NCBI RefSeq assembly: GCF_910589235.1
Contig: NC_060967.1
Span: 186,001-250,000, forward strand
Origin: Vespa crabro
Taxonomy: Eukaryota > Arthropoda > Insecta > Hymenoptera > Vespidae
Direction of reading: 5' to 3'
DNA length: 64,000 nucleotides
Position numbers and translations under genes: made by a program. Positions within the stretch are counted from its first letter, which is position 1; the number at the start of each line of letters is the position of its first letter. Below are positions 62,122 through 64,000 of the stretch, piece by piece. The notes under the pieces are model-generated. The model searched no databases and had not been told where the DNA came from. It was given only the letters and a program-made list of their open reading frames with translations.

Positions 62122-63164
62122 CTGAAAGAGAGAAAAAGCACGAGATAATTAAATGTGCATAATCATTGAAACGCCTCATTACTCGATATCATCCTTCCAT
62201 TCTTTTTCTTCTTTCTCTCTATCTTCTTTTTCTTCTTCTTTTTACGATTTTATATCTAAATTCGACTTTTTTCTTTATAATTGCCACAGAGATAAATGAC
62301 GCATATCGTCGGCTTAAAACAAGTGAAAGGTATTTCCAATGATTTTACATCTCCGACTCGTCTAATTCTTCCAATTATTCTCGTTATTATCATACTTTAG
62401 AGTATAATTTAGAAAAGAAATAATTTCTATGTAACCTATGATACGAACCTTTTCGATAAATCTAGAAAATAATTGAACGTCTCGATTGCATCTGGGTTTG
62501 TTTGCAAATATTTACTGACGATTCATTTCAAATACCGATCTGAATAAATATCTCTAACGACTGAACGAAAAGAATTTCATTGACGAGCTTGAATTAAATA
62601 AAAAAAGATTATATTTAAGATCAAACACTTAGTAGTTGGATTTTTTTCATTTGTCTTGGTTTCTTAATCAAATTATTAATATGATATCGTAAATGAAACA
62701 AATTATCTGGCAAAAAAGTAAATGAGGCAGCAAAAAACTCTCCTTTTTTTCCCATCCCCCCCCCCCCCTTACAAAACCGGTTTATTACCTTCGAGGAACA
62801 AGCCTGTATAGGATTCTTCAGTTGAGATAACCCTTTTTATTCTGTATATAAAACGAGCCTTGAAAAATATTGGATGACTCTTTGTAAACGATAGCTTTAC
62901 CATATATGTACCACAATACTATTGCACAATACTATATTGGCCAATAGGGAACGGGCATTGACAATATCATTCGTTCGTTATGCGCACGCGCGACAATTCT
63001 CTCAATAAAAGAGAGTGGGGATGCTAAATTTCATGCTGAAACTGGCTAAAACTCGCTAGTTGAAGGTTGAAGCAGTAAGAAATTTATCAATGTTATTTAT
63101 TTCGTCAGTATTATTTTTATTAATTGGCGCAAAAAGTTTTTTTGTAAAATGAATGCACATTATA

Positions 63165-63190
63165 CAGGGTGTTCGATATTACTAAACAAC
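63165..63190. mobile_element. Solo or partial TA-flanked terminal repeat
   Basis: TACAGGGTGTTCGATATTAC closely resembles the end of the element at 27517 (TACAGGGTGTTCCGTTTATC). No matching inverted end was found before base 64000, so the element either continues past the window or is truncated. Confidence 0.4.
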
Positions 63191-63828
63191 GTTCTTCTTG
63201 TAAGTGATAAGTGTTAGAAAAAAAAAAAAAAAATAACATACTCAGGGAAATGTTCTTCTGCTTTTTTCTTCTTTTTACGTAATTACGTAATAAGGCATAT
63301 CATATTTTCTGTATCTTTAATATTAGTTGAGAAATCATCTTGATATGTGATCTTTTTAATAGAATACTGCATACGTTCTTATATCGTACGAAATCGTATG
63401 TCAAAGTTCATTTGCACGACGATGATCTTCAGGGTCAAAAATTTCACCTTTGGTAAAGCTATCCGATTTTTTATTCGAAACAGAAACAAACACATAAAAG
63501 ACTGACAGTAATTTTTACAGTTTCTTTTATATTCTGACGAGAGCAAACTAATGTTCTTGACATTTAAATTTATTGGCACCACTGTCAGTCCAATAAGAAT
63601 CAATTACAAGGATTGACCAATTAGCGTATTAGGAGCAATTTTCAAATATGATCATATTATATACAGCAGAATAGTTTATTTATGCTTTTTGTTTTGTGTA
63701 TTTCTTTTCAATCAGGCTATTTACAGCATAAATACGTATATATATATATATATATATATATCTTGTATTTGCATTAAGTTAAAAGATTTTATATTTTTTG
63801 AACGTTTTATTATTTATCCGCCAGATGG

Positions 63829-63843
63829 CGCCCGCAACGATTT
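63829..63843. promoter_or_regulatory. CTCF-like insulator motif
   Basis: CCGCCAGATGGCGCCC matches the core of the conserved CTCF site (AGATGGCGC with an upstream CC). It stands out in an AT-rich intergenic region. Binding is inferred from the motif only. Confidence 0.4.
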
Positions 63844-64000
63844 ATATTATTTTGTAATGAACTCGTACATCTCATGAAGATTCTAGGTATATGCTTTATA
63901 AGTAGCGGGAGAACGGTTTGCAAAAGTTTAAGAATGAAGTTTTATGAATTTTATGTAGTGTATTTTATATATGAATTTATTACTGTATTAATTATCGAAT

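Larger units (their letters stand above)
61996..64000. other. Intergenic DNA upstream of the decarboxylase
   Basis: No coding gene is supported. It contains a (GT)n run (62074-62089), a run of 13 C (62756-62768), one end of a TA-flanked element at 63165 and a CTCF-like motif at 63829-63843. The minus-strand ORF at 63379-63603 has no recognisable domain and lies in the possible element. Confidence 0.55.

Overview
This window is nuclear DNA from an arthropod, most likely an insect and plausibly a hymenopteran. The reasons are the AT-rich background, very dense (CT/GA)n and (AT)n microsatellites, short GT-AG introns inside gene bodies beside introns of 14-15 kb, and two genes with clear insect-type products. 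The species cannot be named from sequence alone. Most open reading frames in the window are low-complexity translations of microsatellites (Ser/Leu, Arg/Glu, Tyr/Ile runs) and are not genes.

Layout. (1) At about 0.3-1.1 kb on the minus strand is the 5' part of a small secreted-protein gene. It has a signal-peptide exon, a second exon rich in amphipathic helix, and a TATA-like box upstream, and it runs off the left edge. (2) From 1.1 to 20.8 kb there is no convincing coding sequence. The stretch holds several degenerate tandem arrays (3.1-3.9, 12.4-13.0 and 15.5-16.1 kb), CpG-rich promoter-like patches and short stem-loops, one resembling a miRNA precursor. Part of it is probably upstream, non-coding territory of the next gene. 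(3) From 20.8 to 56.4 kb on the plus strand is a complete class 5 semaphorin (Sema5c type): 14 coding exons, 1090 codons, with signal peptide, Sema domain, PSI, seven thrombospondin type 1 modules (one degenerate), a transmembrane helix and a short tail. I rebuilt it by matching reading phase at every exon junction. Its first two coding introns are 14.2 and 15.3 kb and carry three TA-flanked inverted-repeat (MITE-like) elements, a roughly 140-bp tandem array and a dispersed repeat family. (4) From 58.3 to 62.0 kb on the minus strand is a complete PLP-dependent decarboxylase of the cysteine sulfinate/glutamate decarboxylase group: 8 coding exons, 491 residues, PLP lysine at residue 300. It is tail-to-tail with the semaphorin. 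(5) From 62.0 to 64 kb is upstream DNA of the decarboxylase, with a CTCF-like motif near 63.83 kb and one end of another TA-flanked element.

The semaphorin is a predicted cell-surface guidance receptor/ligand and the decarboxylase a cytosolic amino-acid decarboxylase. Nothing in the sequence links them functionally beyond being neighbours. I found no operon-like system, CRISPR array, tRNA or rRNA. The least explained items are the secreted protein at the left edge, the foldback element at 45.7-46.3 kb, the stem-loops at 13.2 and 41.35 kb, and the multi-copy tandem arrays.
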